Position numbers and translations under genes: made by a program | Assembly (NCBI GenBank): GCA_022376925.1 | Contig: JAIOJX010000025.1 | Coordinates: 7,905,141 to 7,969,140, forward strand | Reading direction: 5' to 3' | Length of the DNA stretch: 64,000 bases | Origin: Tragulus kanchil | Taxonomy: Eukaryota; Chordata; Mammalia; Artiodactyla; Tragulidae | Part shown: in pieces, positions 39,301 to 51,300 of the stretch | Position numbering within the stretch: position 1 is the stretch's first letter | Layout of the letters: every line of letters starts with the position of its first letter | Notes under the pieces: model-generated | The model's input: the letters and a program-made list of their open reading frames with translations, nothing else | Told to the model about the DNA's origin: nothing | Databases searched by the model: none

Positions 39301-42300
39301 AATGACTATTTATGAAGTATTTTTCTACTTCATGTATGCTTAAGAAAATTAATGATACATGAATATACCAAATAGAAAATAAAACCGAAGTTATTGAATA
39401 TAACCCTATCCGCTCAGAGAAGATTTAACAATAGAATAGCCTTTACAATGTTTTCCTATTTGTATTTTTATATATGTATATATTTCTACATTTTTAAAAA
39501 CACTGAACAAACAGCTATGCACAGTTACACAGTTGTAATAATTTAAGTACTTCCTTCTAATGAACATTTTAGTATTTTTATGATTATTGCTATTATAAAT
39601 TACTCTGTAAGAAATGTTTTGTAAACTTGTCCAATTAAAATAATACCTTAATAGAAACCTTATTACTTCCAATATTTATCATACTTGTGTTCTTAAAAAT
39701 AAGAATCATTGATACCAAATAGCTATTTCCTTGTAATTAATGTATTTAACCCATGAAGAGTCTGTATTTTAAATACAAAATACTGAAATGAAGTCTAATA
39801 GCTACAAAAGTTACTACTGACATGAGAGGTGAAAGGATGTTGCCCCTTATATCAGTTCATGGGCATCCTATATGTATTTTATTTATCACATTGAAAGATT
39901 TCATTTGAGTGGGTGTACATTGTTGATTTGAGAATCTTTTTTTCTTCCAAACATAATGTGCTAGGGTATTCAATAACGGCCACAACTCCCTCAATGAGAG
40001 CTGTAAGATTTGAAACGGGGTTAATTGAACTGGAACTTTCAAACAGACTCCAAACAAAAGCTTCACCAGGAAGTAGTAGCTATCTGAAACTGTTTGGTAA
40101 ATGTCAAGTGGATTTAAATCTGGCATTAGGACAAATTGTCAAACATCAGGTGAGCACTAACTATGTTGATATTAAAGCTGTGGCTGTTAAACTTTGTACA
40201 ATCAACTTGAACTACTTTAAGTATTACTGTACTTTTTAAAGTATTAGTTTAAATTCTGAAAATTTGATTACAAATTCTAATGAAAATTTATTAAAGAACC
40301 CCCTTATAATTTTACCTTGGCATTTCATTGAGTATTTTGGTAGTGTATTGTACTGGTAAATGCAGTCACATGAGATTTAATATCATATCTTCATAAATAT
40401 TTATAATTTCTCATTTTAAAAAAAATTTTCCCCCTCATTCCTCTTTTCTTTTTTCCATCCATCTTTTATTCTTTGGTATATGTGGGCCTCCCATTGCAGT
40501 GGCCTCTCTCGGTGCAAAGGGCTCTGGGCACATGTCCAGAGTGCTGGTTTGTAATTGGACAGACCGGTTACAATGTTTTCCTATTTGTATTTTATATATG
40601 TATATATTTCTACATTTTAAAACACTGAACAAACAGCTATGCACAGTTACACAGTTGTAATAATTTAAGTACTTCCTTCTAATGAACATTTTAGTATTTT
40701 TATGATTATTGCTATTATAAATTACTCTGTAAGAAATGTTTTGTAAACTTGTCCAATTAAAATAATACCTTAATAGAAACCTTATTACTTCCAATATTTA
40801 TCATACTTGTGTTCTTAAAAATAAGAATCATTGATACCAAATAGCTATTTCCTTGTAATTAATGTATTTAACCCATGAAGAGTCTGTATTTTAAATACAA
40901 AATACTGAAATGAAGTCTAATAGCTACAAAAGTTACTACTGACATGAGAGGTGAAAGGATGTTGCCCCTTATATCAGTTCATGGGCATCCTATATGTATT
41001 TTATTTATCACATTGAAAGATTTCATTTGAGTGGGTGTACATTGTTGATTTGAGAATCTTTTTTTCTTCCAAACATAATGTGCTAGGGTATTCAAGTAAC
41101 GGCCACAACTCCCTCAATGAGAGCTGTAAGATTTGAAACGGGGTTAATTGAACTGGAACTTTCAAACAGACTCCAAACAAAAGCTTCACCAGGAAGTAGT
41201 AGCTATCTGAAACTGTTTGGTAAATGTCAAGTGGATTTAAATCTGGCATTAGGACAAATTGTCAAACATCAGGTGAGCACTAACTATGTTGATATTAAAG
41301 CTGTGGCTGTTAAACTTTGTACAATCAACTTGAACTACTTTAAGTATTACTGTACTTTTTAAAGTATTAGTTTAAATTCTGAAAATTTGATTACAAATTC
41401 TAATGAAAATTTATTAAAGAACCCCCTTATAATTTTACCTTGGCATTTCATTGAGTATTTTGGTAGTGTATTGTACTGGTAAATGCAGTCACATGAGATT
41501 TAATATCATATCTTCATAAATATTTATAATTTCTCATTTGAAAAAAAATTTTCCCCATCATGCCTCTTTTCTTTTTTCCATCCATCTTTTATTCTTTGGT
41601 ATATGTGGGCCTCCCATTGCAGTGGCCTCTCTCGGTGCAAAGGGCTCTGGGCACATGTCCAGAGTGCTGGTTTGTAATTGGACAGACCGGTCCATTCACT
41701 CTGTGGCAAGCGGTATCTTCCCAGGCCAGGGATCAAGCGGGTACCCCTTGTATTGCAAGGTGGACTCTAACCACTGGACCACCATGAAAGCCCTATAATT
41801 TCTCAGTTTCATTAACACTCTGTACTAAGCCTTAAAATATTACTAAATTTCTTAGCTGTCCTGTTTGAATAATGGCAAATTTTTCATGGCATAGTGTTAA
41901 ACATGTAAAAGGAAAAATAAACACACACCTGTAGGCCAGTAAGTCAGATTCTGTTTTATAAAAACTCTAATAGCTCTTGAGGGGATTTTTTTTTTTAACT
42001 AAAAAAATATAGATTTTAACTTTTTTCCTTCTTTGCTTGAAGAACTGATTAAAAGAATACTAGTGACACTTTCAAAACTATATGGCTATATTAACAATTA
42101 TGAGGGAGAATAAATGAACAAAAATTTCATGTCATCTCTAGAAAAACAGTAATTTTTTCTAATAGAAGCACAATTTTCAAGGAAAGAAGATCTAATTTTC
42201 TCTCCATTGAGAATATGAATCTAATCCTAGTTTTCGTATGAATTTCATGTATGACTTCCTGTTTATTTCTTATGTACCCACTGATATTGTACATTAATTT

Positions 42301-45300
42301 CAAGTGTTTATGGTACAGAATATCAGGAATTTATCGCTGACGAATGAAATGGAGAAAAATGTACTGTAGTTCTTTTGGTGAACAACACCATTGATGGTGT
42401 TAAAACTTACAATTTTAAAATTATTATTTTTTTAATTAAAACATTTCATAATTTGATTTTATTGTACTTTTATTTTAGGTTTATGAGGAAGCTGGTTCTG
42501 ATTTTCATCAAGTTGCCTATTTTAAAACTAGAATTGGATTAAGAAATGCACTGAGAGAAGAAATCAGTGGTTCTTCAGATAGGGAAGCTGTGCTTATTAC
42601 CTTGAATAGACCAATTGTTTATGCACAGCCTGTGGCCTTTGATAGAGGTAGGATCAAATCTATCAGTACAATTTTGTTAGATTTAGAAATGCTTTGGTGT
42701 TGCTAGAAAAAATCATTTGTAGCTTACCAGTGTAAATGCTTGACAGTAAATGTCTCTTAAATTTGAAATGTGAGCATCCAAAAATGTTCCTTGTTTATTT
42801 TAATCATTTTTTGAAGTTACTTTACTTTTTAAAGTTATTTGTTTTTTACTTGAGTGTAGGGAATGTCTGATTCAGAATTTTAATTTTAATGCTAAGTTTT
42901 TTAGTTTGGGTAACTATTGCACCTGTTTGTCTTAACACAGTCTTTACTCTATAAACATTTATTGTTTCCTATATAGAGGTAGGAAACAAATACAAAAAAT
43001 AGGAACTCTGCCCTCAAGGAGATCAGTTCAGTGGAAAAGAGAGCAAAATAGTCTACAGACTTAAGATGCATATATGTATATATATATATTTTTCTCTCTC
43101 TTTTCATTCTAATATCTGAGGGAGTCTCTAATTTTGTCTCTTCTTCTCAGAGAAGAAACTGATTTTTTAGATCCAACTTGGAGTTAGGAGTTCACTTGGG
43201 AGATAGGAAATGAAAGCTAGTCCTATTTGCTTCTGTATCTGAAAGGTCTAGAACAGTCAGGCATGTAGTTAAAAACTAAGGTAATTATTTGCCAAGTGAG
43301 AACATGAATGAATGAATATGTATGAGCACAGGAGTCTAAGAAAATATAGCAGAAACTTTCATAAAGGAAAATGATATTTTTGTACCCACTGATATTGTAA
43401 AACATTATAAATTGAATCTAATCCTAGTTTTCGTATGAATTTCATGTGTTTTTACTTATGTACCCACTGATATTGTACATTAATTTCAAGTGTTTATGGT
43501 ACAGAATATCAGGAATTTATCGCTGACGAATGAAATGGAGAAAAATGTACTGTAGTTCTTTTGGTGAACAACACCATTGATGGTGTTAAAACTTACAATT
43601 TTAAAATTATTATTTTTTTAATTAAAACATTTCATAATTTGATTTTATTGTACTTTTATTTTAGGTTTATGAGGAAGCTGGTTCTGATTTTCATCAAGTT
43701 GCCTATTTTAAAACTAGAATTGGATTAAGAAATGCACTGAGAGAAGAAATCAGTGGTTCTTCAGATAGGGAAGCTGTGCTTATTACCTTGAATAGACCAA
43801 TTGTTTATGCACAGCCTGTGGCCTTTGATAGAGGTAGGATCAAATCTATCAGTACAATTTTGTTAGATTTAGAAATGCTTTGGTGTTGCTAGAAAAAATC
43901 ATTTGTAGCTTACCAGTGTAAATGCTTGACAGTAAATGTCTCTTAAATTTGAAATGTGAGCATCCAAAAATGTTCCTTGTTTATTTTAATCATTTTTTGA
44001 AGTTACTTTACTTTTTAAAGTTATTTGCTTTTTACTTGAGTGTAGGGAATGTCTGATTCAGAATTTTAATTTTAATGCTAAGTTTTTTAGTTTGGGTAAC
44101 TATTGCACCTGTTTGTCTTAACACAGTCTTTACTCTATAAACATTTATTGTTTCCTATATAGAGGTAGGAAACAAATACAAAAAATAGGAACTCTGCCCT
44201 CAAGGAGATCAGTTCAGTGGAAAAGAGAGCAAAATAGTCTACAGACTTAAGATGCATATATGTATATATATATATTTTTCTCTCTCTTTTCATTCTAATA
44301 TCTGAGGGAGTCTCTAATTTTGTCTCTTCTTCTCAGAGAAGAAACTGATTTTTTAGATCCAACTTGGAGTTAGGAGTTCACTTGGGAGATAGGAAATGAA
44401 AGCTAGTCCTATTTGCTTCTGTATCTGAAAGGTCTAGAACAGTCAGGCATGTAGTTAAAAACTAAGGTAATTATTTGCCAAGTGAGAACATGAATGAATG
44501 AATATGTATGAGCACAGGAGTCTAAGAAAATATAGCAGAAACTTTCATAAAGGAAAATGATGAGAAATAAGGCTAAATGAGAGGGTCTAATTAATGTGTC
44601 TCGGGCAAATAAGAAATTGTTACTTTAGGAGTAATGAAGTATCATTTATGAAGCCATAAAATATTTAAATTGGTGGTGGGCCTTAACTGTTAATAAGATC
44701 ATTTTGTTAGAAAACTGCCTTTAATATTTTATTTTGCTAAATCTGGTGCACCTTTTGTTTTCATTTCTCATCTTACCAACCTCTGGTCAGCTTTCGACGA
44801 TTCCTTAAAGTACTTCCTACTCTTTGTGTTTATGATATAACACTTGCTTTTCCTCTGCTTCTCTGACCCCTTCATTTTTATCTTCTCTTTAGACTCCTTT
44901 TGTATACAGCATTATATGATGGTTTATTTACCCTGTGGTTTCATTCTTATTACAAACTCAAATGTCTTTGACTTCTCTCTCCAAATTGCACTTTAAAATG
45001 TTTACTCCATAGTATTACGTACTTCTCCTTCAAGAATTTTTAACAGTTGTAACAGAAAGATCCATAACAACAGGAACCATGTCTATTTTCTTTTGTTATT
45101 CCATCCTAATGCTTAGCATATGGTAGGCATTTCACAGGTAATTCATTAAACAAATGAATGAACCTAGACTATCTTCTTTGTTTTTCTATTTTGCAGTTAC
45201 CTGCTTTCTGCTTTTCAATTGTCAGGCTGACTATATCCTTCTAGTTCTCTTTTAATTTTAATGCTAAGTTTTTTAGTTTGGGTAACTATTGCACCTGTTT

Positions 45301-48300
45301 GTCTTAACACAGTCTTTACTCTATAAACATTTATTGTTTCCTATATAGAGGTAGGAAACAAATACAAAAAATAGGAACTCTGCCCTCAAGGAGATCAGTT
45401 CAGTGGAAAAGAGAGCAAAATAGTCTACAGACTTAAGATGCATATATGTATATATATATATTTTCTCTCTTTTCATCCTAATATCTGAGGGAGTCTCTAA
45501 TTTTGTCTCTTCTTCTCAGAGAAGAAACTGATTTTTTAGATCCAACTTGGAGTTAGGAGTTCACTTGGGAGATAGGAAATGAAAGCTAGTCCTATTTGCT
45601 TCTGTATCTGAAAGGTCTAGAACAGTCAGGCATGTAGTTAAAAACTAAGGTAATTATTTGCCAAGTGAGAACATGAATGAATGAATATGTATGAGCACAG
45701 GAGTCTAAGAAAATATAGCAGAAACTTTCATAAAGGAAAATGATGAGAAATAAGGCTAAATGAGAGGGTCTAATTAATGTGTCTCGGGCAAATAAGAAAT
45801 TGTTACTTTAGGAGTAATGAAGTATCATTTATGAAGCCATAAAATATTTAAATTGGTGGTGGGCCTTAACTGTTAATAAGATCATTTTGTTAGAAAACTG
45901 CCTTTAATATTTTATTTTGCTAAATCTGGTGCACCTTTTGTTTTCATTTCTCATCTTACCAACCTCTGGTCAGCTTTCGACGATTCCTTAAAGTACTTCC
46001 TACTCTTTGTGTTTATGATATAACACTTGCTTTTCCTCTGCTTCTCTGACCCCTTCATTTTTATCTTCTCTTTAGACTCCTTTTGTATACAGCATTATAT
46101 GATGGTTTATTTACCCTGTGGTTTCATTCTTATTACAAACTCAAATGTCTTTGACTTCTCTCTCCAAATTGCACTTTAAAATGTTTACTCCATAGTATTA
46201 CGTACTTCTCCTTCAAGAATTTTTAACAGTTGTAACAGAAAGATCCATAACAACAGGAACCATGTCTATTTTCTTTTGTTATTCCATCCTAATGCTTAGC
46301 ATATGGTAGGCATTTCACAGGTAATTCATTAAACAAATGAATGAACCTAGACTATCTTCTTTGTTTTTCTATTTTGCAGTTACCTGCTTTCTGCTTTTTT
46401 CAATTGTCAGGCTGACTATATCCTTCTAGTTCTCTTCTAATTCTAATGCTATAATTTTCTGGGACTAATTTTTATTAATTAGTGGGATTTTATAGTTATA
46501 CTGGATTCCTTGCCATATAGGTTTACAGTTTTGACTTTATATTTCCTTTGCTCTGTCTTAATTATGAAAAGCTGTGCTGTTTTGGCTGAATTATAAGGCT
46601 GCCTACGACAATTGGAATGAACAGCGAATGGCTTTACATAAAGACATTCATATGGCCACAAAGGAAGTGGTAGATATGCTGCCTGGGATCCAGCAAACAT
46701 CAGCCCAGGCGTTTGGGACTCTCTTCCTCCAGCTCACTGTAAATGATCTGGGAATTTGCCTGCCTATCACAAATACTGCACAGGTATAAAAAATCAAATC
46801 ATAGTCCATGATTAAGAGCCAGACATTTCTACTAGCCATTTGTATGTGTCTAGAATATAAAATAAATATTTTCAGAATAACAGTTTATAACTTGAGTGCA
46901 ATAAATAGCAAGATTGAACTCCTTCCAACATTATTCATCCACAGGGTATTAAATCTGGCTCTCATGAGATTGTCCTCTGAAGCATTCTGATGAATCTCAT
47001 GATAATGTAATGAGATTGACAACCATCTAATAAGTCTTACTTTTTGCCTTGGAAAATAACCAGCTTAATTTTTTTTTTTTTTAATTTTGATTTTATATTT
47101 AGCAAAGGCATCTTTGGTATATACTTGTTAATAAAATAGAAACAAAAGAATATTTCAGAATATTGTATAATAATATTTAATAATTATCTAAAACTGTAGA
47201 TAATTTTAAAACTCTTTTAAAGTATAACATATTTCTAAATTATGTGTACTAGATAAAGCAAAGATTTATTCTTTGTTGTTTAGGAGCAGTTCTCAGGAAT
47301 ACATATTTGCATGCACATTTGTGTGAGAGAAAAGGCCATGAAACCCTGTTAGGCTAAAAGTTACAATTATAACAAATAGAGAGGTCTATGTTTTTTACTG
47401 TTACAATTTACCTTAATCTGTAACCAGTTGCTGAATGAATTTATCTTCTGTTTGTAGAATTTGTTTCTGTTTGAATTTATCTTGTATTTGTTTGGCAGGT
47501 CAGTTTTTTAACAAAAACTCTGGGTTGAGGATTGGCAGTATGTAATATGTTTGTGTTTCAGGAGTTGAAAAACATTAATACAGCATGTTGGACAGAGCTC
47601 AGGAAGGCTGTACGTGCTAGGGGTGGTTGTCAAAGTGAAAATGTTTCCCACAGCTAAAACAGAAACTTGAGACTAAAATAATAAATCATTAGGCTTTTGC
47701 AAGTTTAGTTTTTAAAAAAATGTACGTGGCAAATGCATTTCACATTAGCAGTTTAATTTTTAAAAGTAGTGTCTTTCACGTAAATAATCTAGTCCATGAT
47801 TAAGAGCCAGAACATTTGGGACTCTCTTCCTCCAGCTCACTGTAAATGATCTGGGAATTTGCCTGCCTATCACAAATACTGCACAGGTATAAAAATCAAA
47901 TCATAGTCCATGATTAAGAGCCAGACATTTCTACTAGCCATTTGTATGTGTCTAGAATATAAAATAAATATTTTCAGAATAACAGTTTATAACTTGAGTG
48001 CAATAAATAGCAAGATTGAACTCCTTCCAACATTATTCATCCACAGGGTATTAAATCTGGCTCTCATGAGATTGTCCTCTGAAGCATTCTGATGAATCTC
48101 ATGATAATGTAATGAGATTGACAACCATCTAATAAGTCTTACTTTTTGCCTTGGAAAATAACCAGCTTAATTTTTTTTTTTTTTAATTTTGATTTTATAT
48201 TTAGCAAAGGCATCTTTGGTATATACTTGTTAATAAAATAGAAACAAAAGAATATTTCAGAATATTGTATAATAATATTTAATAATTATCTAAAACTGTA

Positions 48301-51300
48301 GATAATTTTAAAACTCTTTTAAAGTATAACATATTTCTAAATTATGTGTACTAGATAAAGCAAAGATTTATTCTTTGTTGTTTAGGAGCAGTTCTCAGGA
48401 ATACATATTTGCATGCACATTTGTGTGAGAGAAAAGGCCATGAAACCCTGTTAGGCTAAAAGTTACAATTATAACAAATAGAGAGGTCTATGTTTTTTAC
48501 TGTTACAATTTACCTTAATCTGTAACCAGTTGCTGAATGAATTTATCTTCTGTTTGTAGAATTTGTTTCTGTTTGAATTTATCTTGTATTTGTTTGGCAG
48601 GTCAGTTTTTTAACAAAAACTCTGGGTTGAGGATTGGCAGTATGTAATATGTTTGTGTTTCAGGAGTTGAAAAACATTAATACAGCATGTTGGACAGAGC
48701 TCAGGAAGGCTGTACGTGCTAGGGGTGGTTGTCAAAGTGAAAATGTTTCCCACAGCTAAAACAGAAACTTGAGACTAAAATAATAAATCATTAGGCTTTT
48801 GCAAGTTTAGTTTTTAAAAAAATGTACGTGGCAAATGCATTTCACATTAGCAGTTTAATTTTTAAAAGTAGTGTCTTTCTAAGCTGCTTTTTTAAGGAAG
48901 CTCTCTAGGGTTGATCCTTTCTGGATGTCTGGTCTTCTGAATCCTGGGAGATTTCCAAATTTTGAAAGTTGTCACCTTTTGTCTCATTAATATGTTTGCA
49001 GTCTAATCACACTGGAGACCTTGACACTGGTTCCGCCCTAGTACTGACCATTGAAAGTACTCTCATTACTGCTTGTTCTTCAGAATCTCTAGTCAGTAAG
49101 GGACATTTCAAAAATTTTTGTATCCGTTTTGCTGATGGCTTTGAGACGTCATGGGATGACTGGAAACCAGAAATTCATGGGGACCTAGTGATGAATGCCT
49201 GTGAGTATCGCTTATTTTCTGTATGAGGTTTATACTTTTTTAAAATTAAAAATAACCCCAGGGGCTTCCCTGGTGGTCCGGTGGGTAAGGACACCGCCTT
49301 GCAGTGCAAGGGGCGCTGGTTCAATCCCTAGTCTGGGAAGATCCCATGTGCTGCGGAGTGGCTGGACCGATGTGTCCAGGTACCGAGCCGGAGCTCTGGA
49401 GTGCATTCGCTCGGAGCCGGTGCTCTGCTATGATAGAGCCCACTGCGATGGGAGGCCCACACAGGCCAAAGAACAAAGATAAATGAATGAAAGATCAATA
49501 GAAGTGGCCAAAAAAAAAAAAAATTGTTAAAAAAGAAAATAACCCCAGTGTCTTCATTAGTAAAATTAAAGGATGTTTGTCTATAACAGTATTATCGGAC
49601 TTTGTGAAATAGACTGTTTCTGATTAAAGATATCAGAAGATATTTGTGGAAAACTGCAATTTTCAGTAGTTTGGTAAGTAAAGCAGCTTGATAATTCTTT
49701 TTGATAGCATAACATTTGCCCACTGCTTGATTTTTTACCTGTAATTGATTTATGAATGACCAGGTAAAGTGTCTTTGTTCCGTGGGAGTCTTGAAAGAAA
49801 GTGGTATATGTATAAGATCTAGTTCATTCAGTGACATAATACAGGATAATCAGGAGCAGGAGCTCCAGCCATCAGTAAATCCACATGCCCAAATAGGCAG
49901 TATACAGAGTGCAGTGTGTGTGAATTCCTCTGATTCCGGAATGCTCAGGTTTGGGAACAACTGAAGCTGTGTTTAATATGCTGTTTTGAAGGTACAGGGT
50001 TTATTATTTTAATATTTTAAACATTATTGCAGAGTTGATAAAGTATCATTAATCTTAATAATGAAAAAAAATTGTATTTGAGGATTAAGGGTTGTGAACT
50101 AAAATCCCTCGAACTGTAAACCAAAATTAATAACTTAATTACTTTTCAGAAAGTGATGTGCCATTATTTAGCAATTTTTTTCCTGTCTCCACTGGAAGAA
50201 AATCTTTCTAGTTGTGCGTTTTCTGAGCATTGGGAAGATTTTATAGTGTTTTTTATATCAAAAATTGAAGTTTTGGTGTTTCATTTTGGCAGAATTTTAG
50301 GTGAAATTCTTGGGTGTGAATTCTTTGCATTTAGATTATTAATATATATAATACTAGAATGTCTTTGAAATACTTCAGGTTACTGAGAAGACTTGATATC
50401 GAAGTACTCATGCTTAATACCCCCAAAATAGCCTCATTAGAGATCTTTACAAATAATCATTTTGCATGGTGGTTGTATCTGTTTTAAAAAGTCGGGCTTC
50501 CCTGGTGGTCCAGTGGGTAAGGACACCGCCTTGCAGTGCAAGGGGCACCGTTTTGATCCCTGGCCTGGGAAGATCCCACGTGCCGCGGGGCGGCTGGACC
50601 GATGTGTCCAATTACCGAGCCGGAGCTCTGGAGCGCACGTGCCCAGAGCTGGTGCTCTGCGACAACAGAGGCCACCGCGATGGGAGGCCCACACGGGCCA
50701 AAGAACAAAGATTTCTGAAAAATAGACAAATGAAAGGCCAATAGAAGCGGCCCACCCGCCCCCCCTCCCTCTCTACCCCCCAAAATAAATCAATAAATAA
50801 ATGTTTAAAAAAAAAATGTCACCATAACTATCTTATGTTTTGTGTGTTTTTCCTTAAAATAAATTTAAACCTGCCGGGTTTTTTTTTTTTTTGGCCACTT
50901 CTATTGATCTTTCACTCATTTGTCTTTGTTCTTTGGCCTAAACCTGCTGATTTTTATTAAACTGACATTTTATCATCACTATAGTCATATTAGATAAAAT
51001 GTATTTGGATGCAAATAAAGAATACCATTTCCTTAATAGTTTAAACAAAGGGCAAATGCATAAGAAATATGCCTCTAACTCAAATCAAAAACACATTAAG
51101 AATATAACTCAGCACCTCAGTGAATATTATAACAACAAATGAGAACACTAACATGCTGATAATTGTGAAAACCATAATTTGAATTTTGGAGATTATCAAG
51201 TGACTTGCTTTTTTTTTTTTTTTTTTCCTGTCGGAGCAGTTCTGCTTTATTAGTGTAGATCCACAGCTTTTATAGGCAAGTGAAGGGGGTTTTGCACGGG

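Larger units (their letters stand above)
37390..39590. repeat. Tandem duplication 14 (37390-38500 / 38511-39590)
   Basis: Offset about 1120. It carries exon H twice. Confidence 0.92.
39443..41690. repeat. Tandem duplication 15 (39443-40567 / 40568-41690)
   Basis: Offset about 1124. It carries exon I twice (one with a deletion) and truncates a SINE. Confidence 0.93.
42208..44562. repeat. Tandem duplication 16 (42208-43382 / 43410-44562)
   Basis: Offset 1186. It carries exon J twice; the patch 43383-43480 is noisy. Confidence 0.91.
42648..46571. other. BLTP1 intron J-K
   Basis: Mostly duplications 16 and 17. Weak old-repeat resemblance occurs at 42950-43020 (cataaacatttattgtttcc, ctctgccctcaaggagatca) and 45060-45160 (caggaaccatgtctattttc); I cannot assign a family. 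Confidence 0.55.

Noticed and set aside
49262..49340. A tRNA gene at SINE heads
   Set aside because: The A- and B-box-like motifs are part of the SINE; no complete cloverleaf or anticodon arm is preserved.
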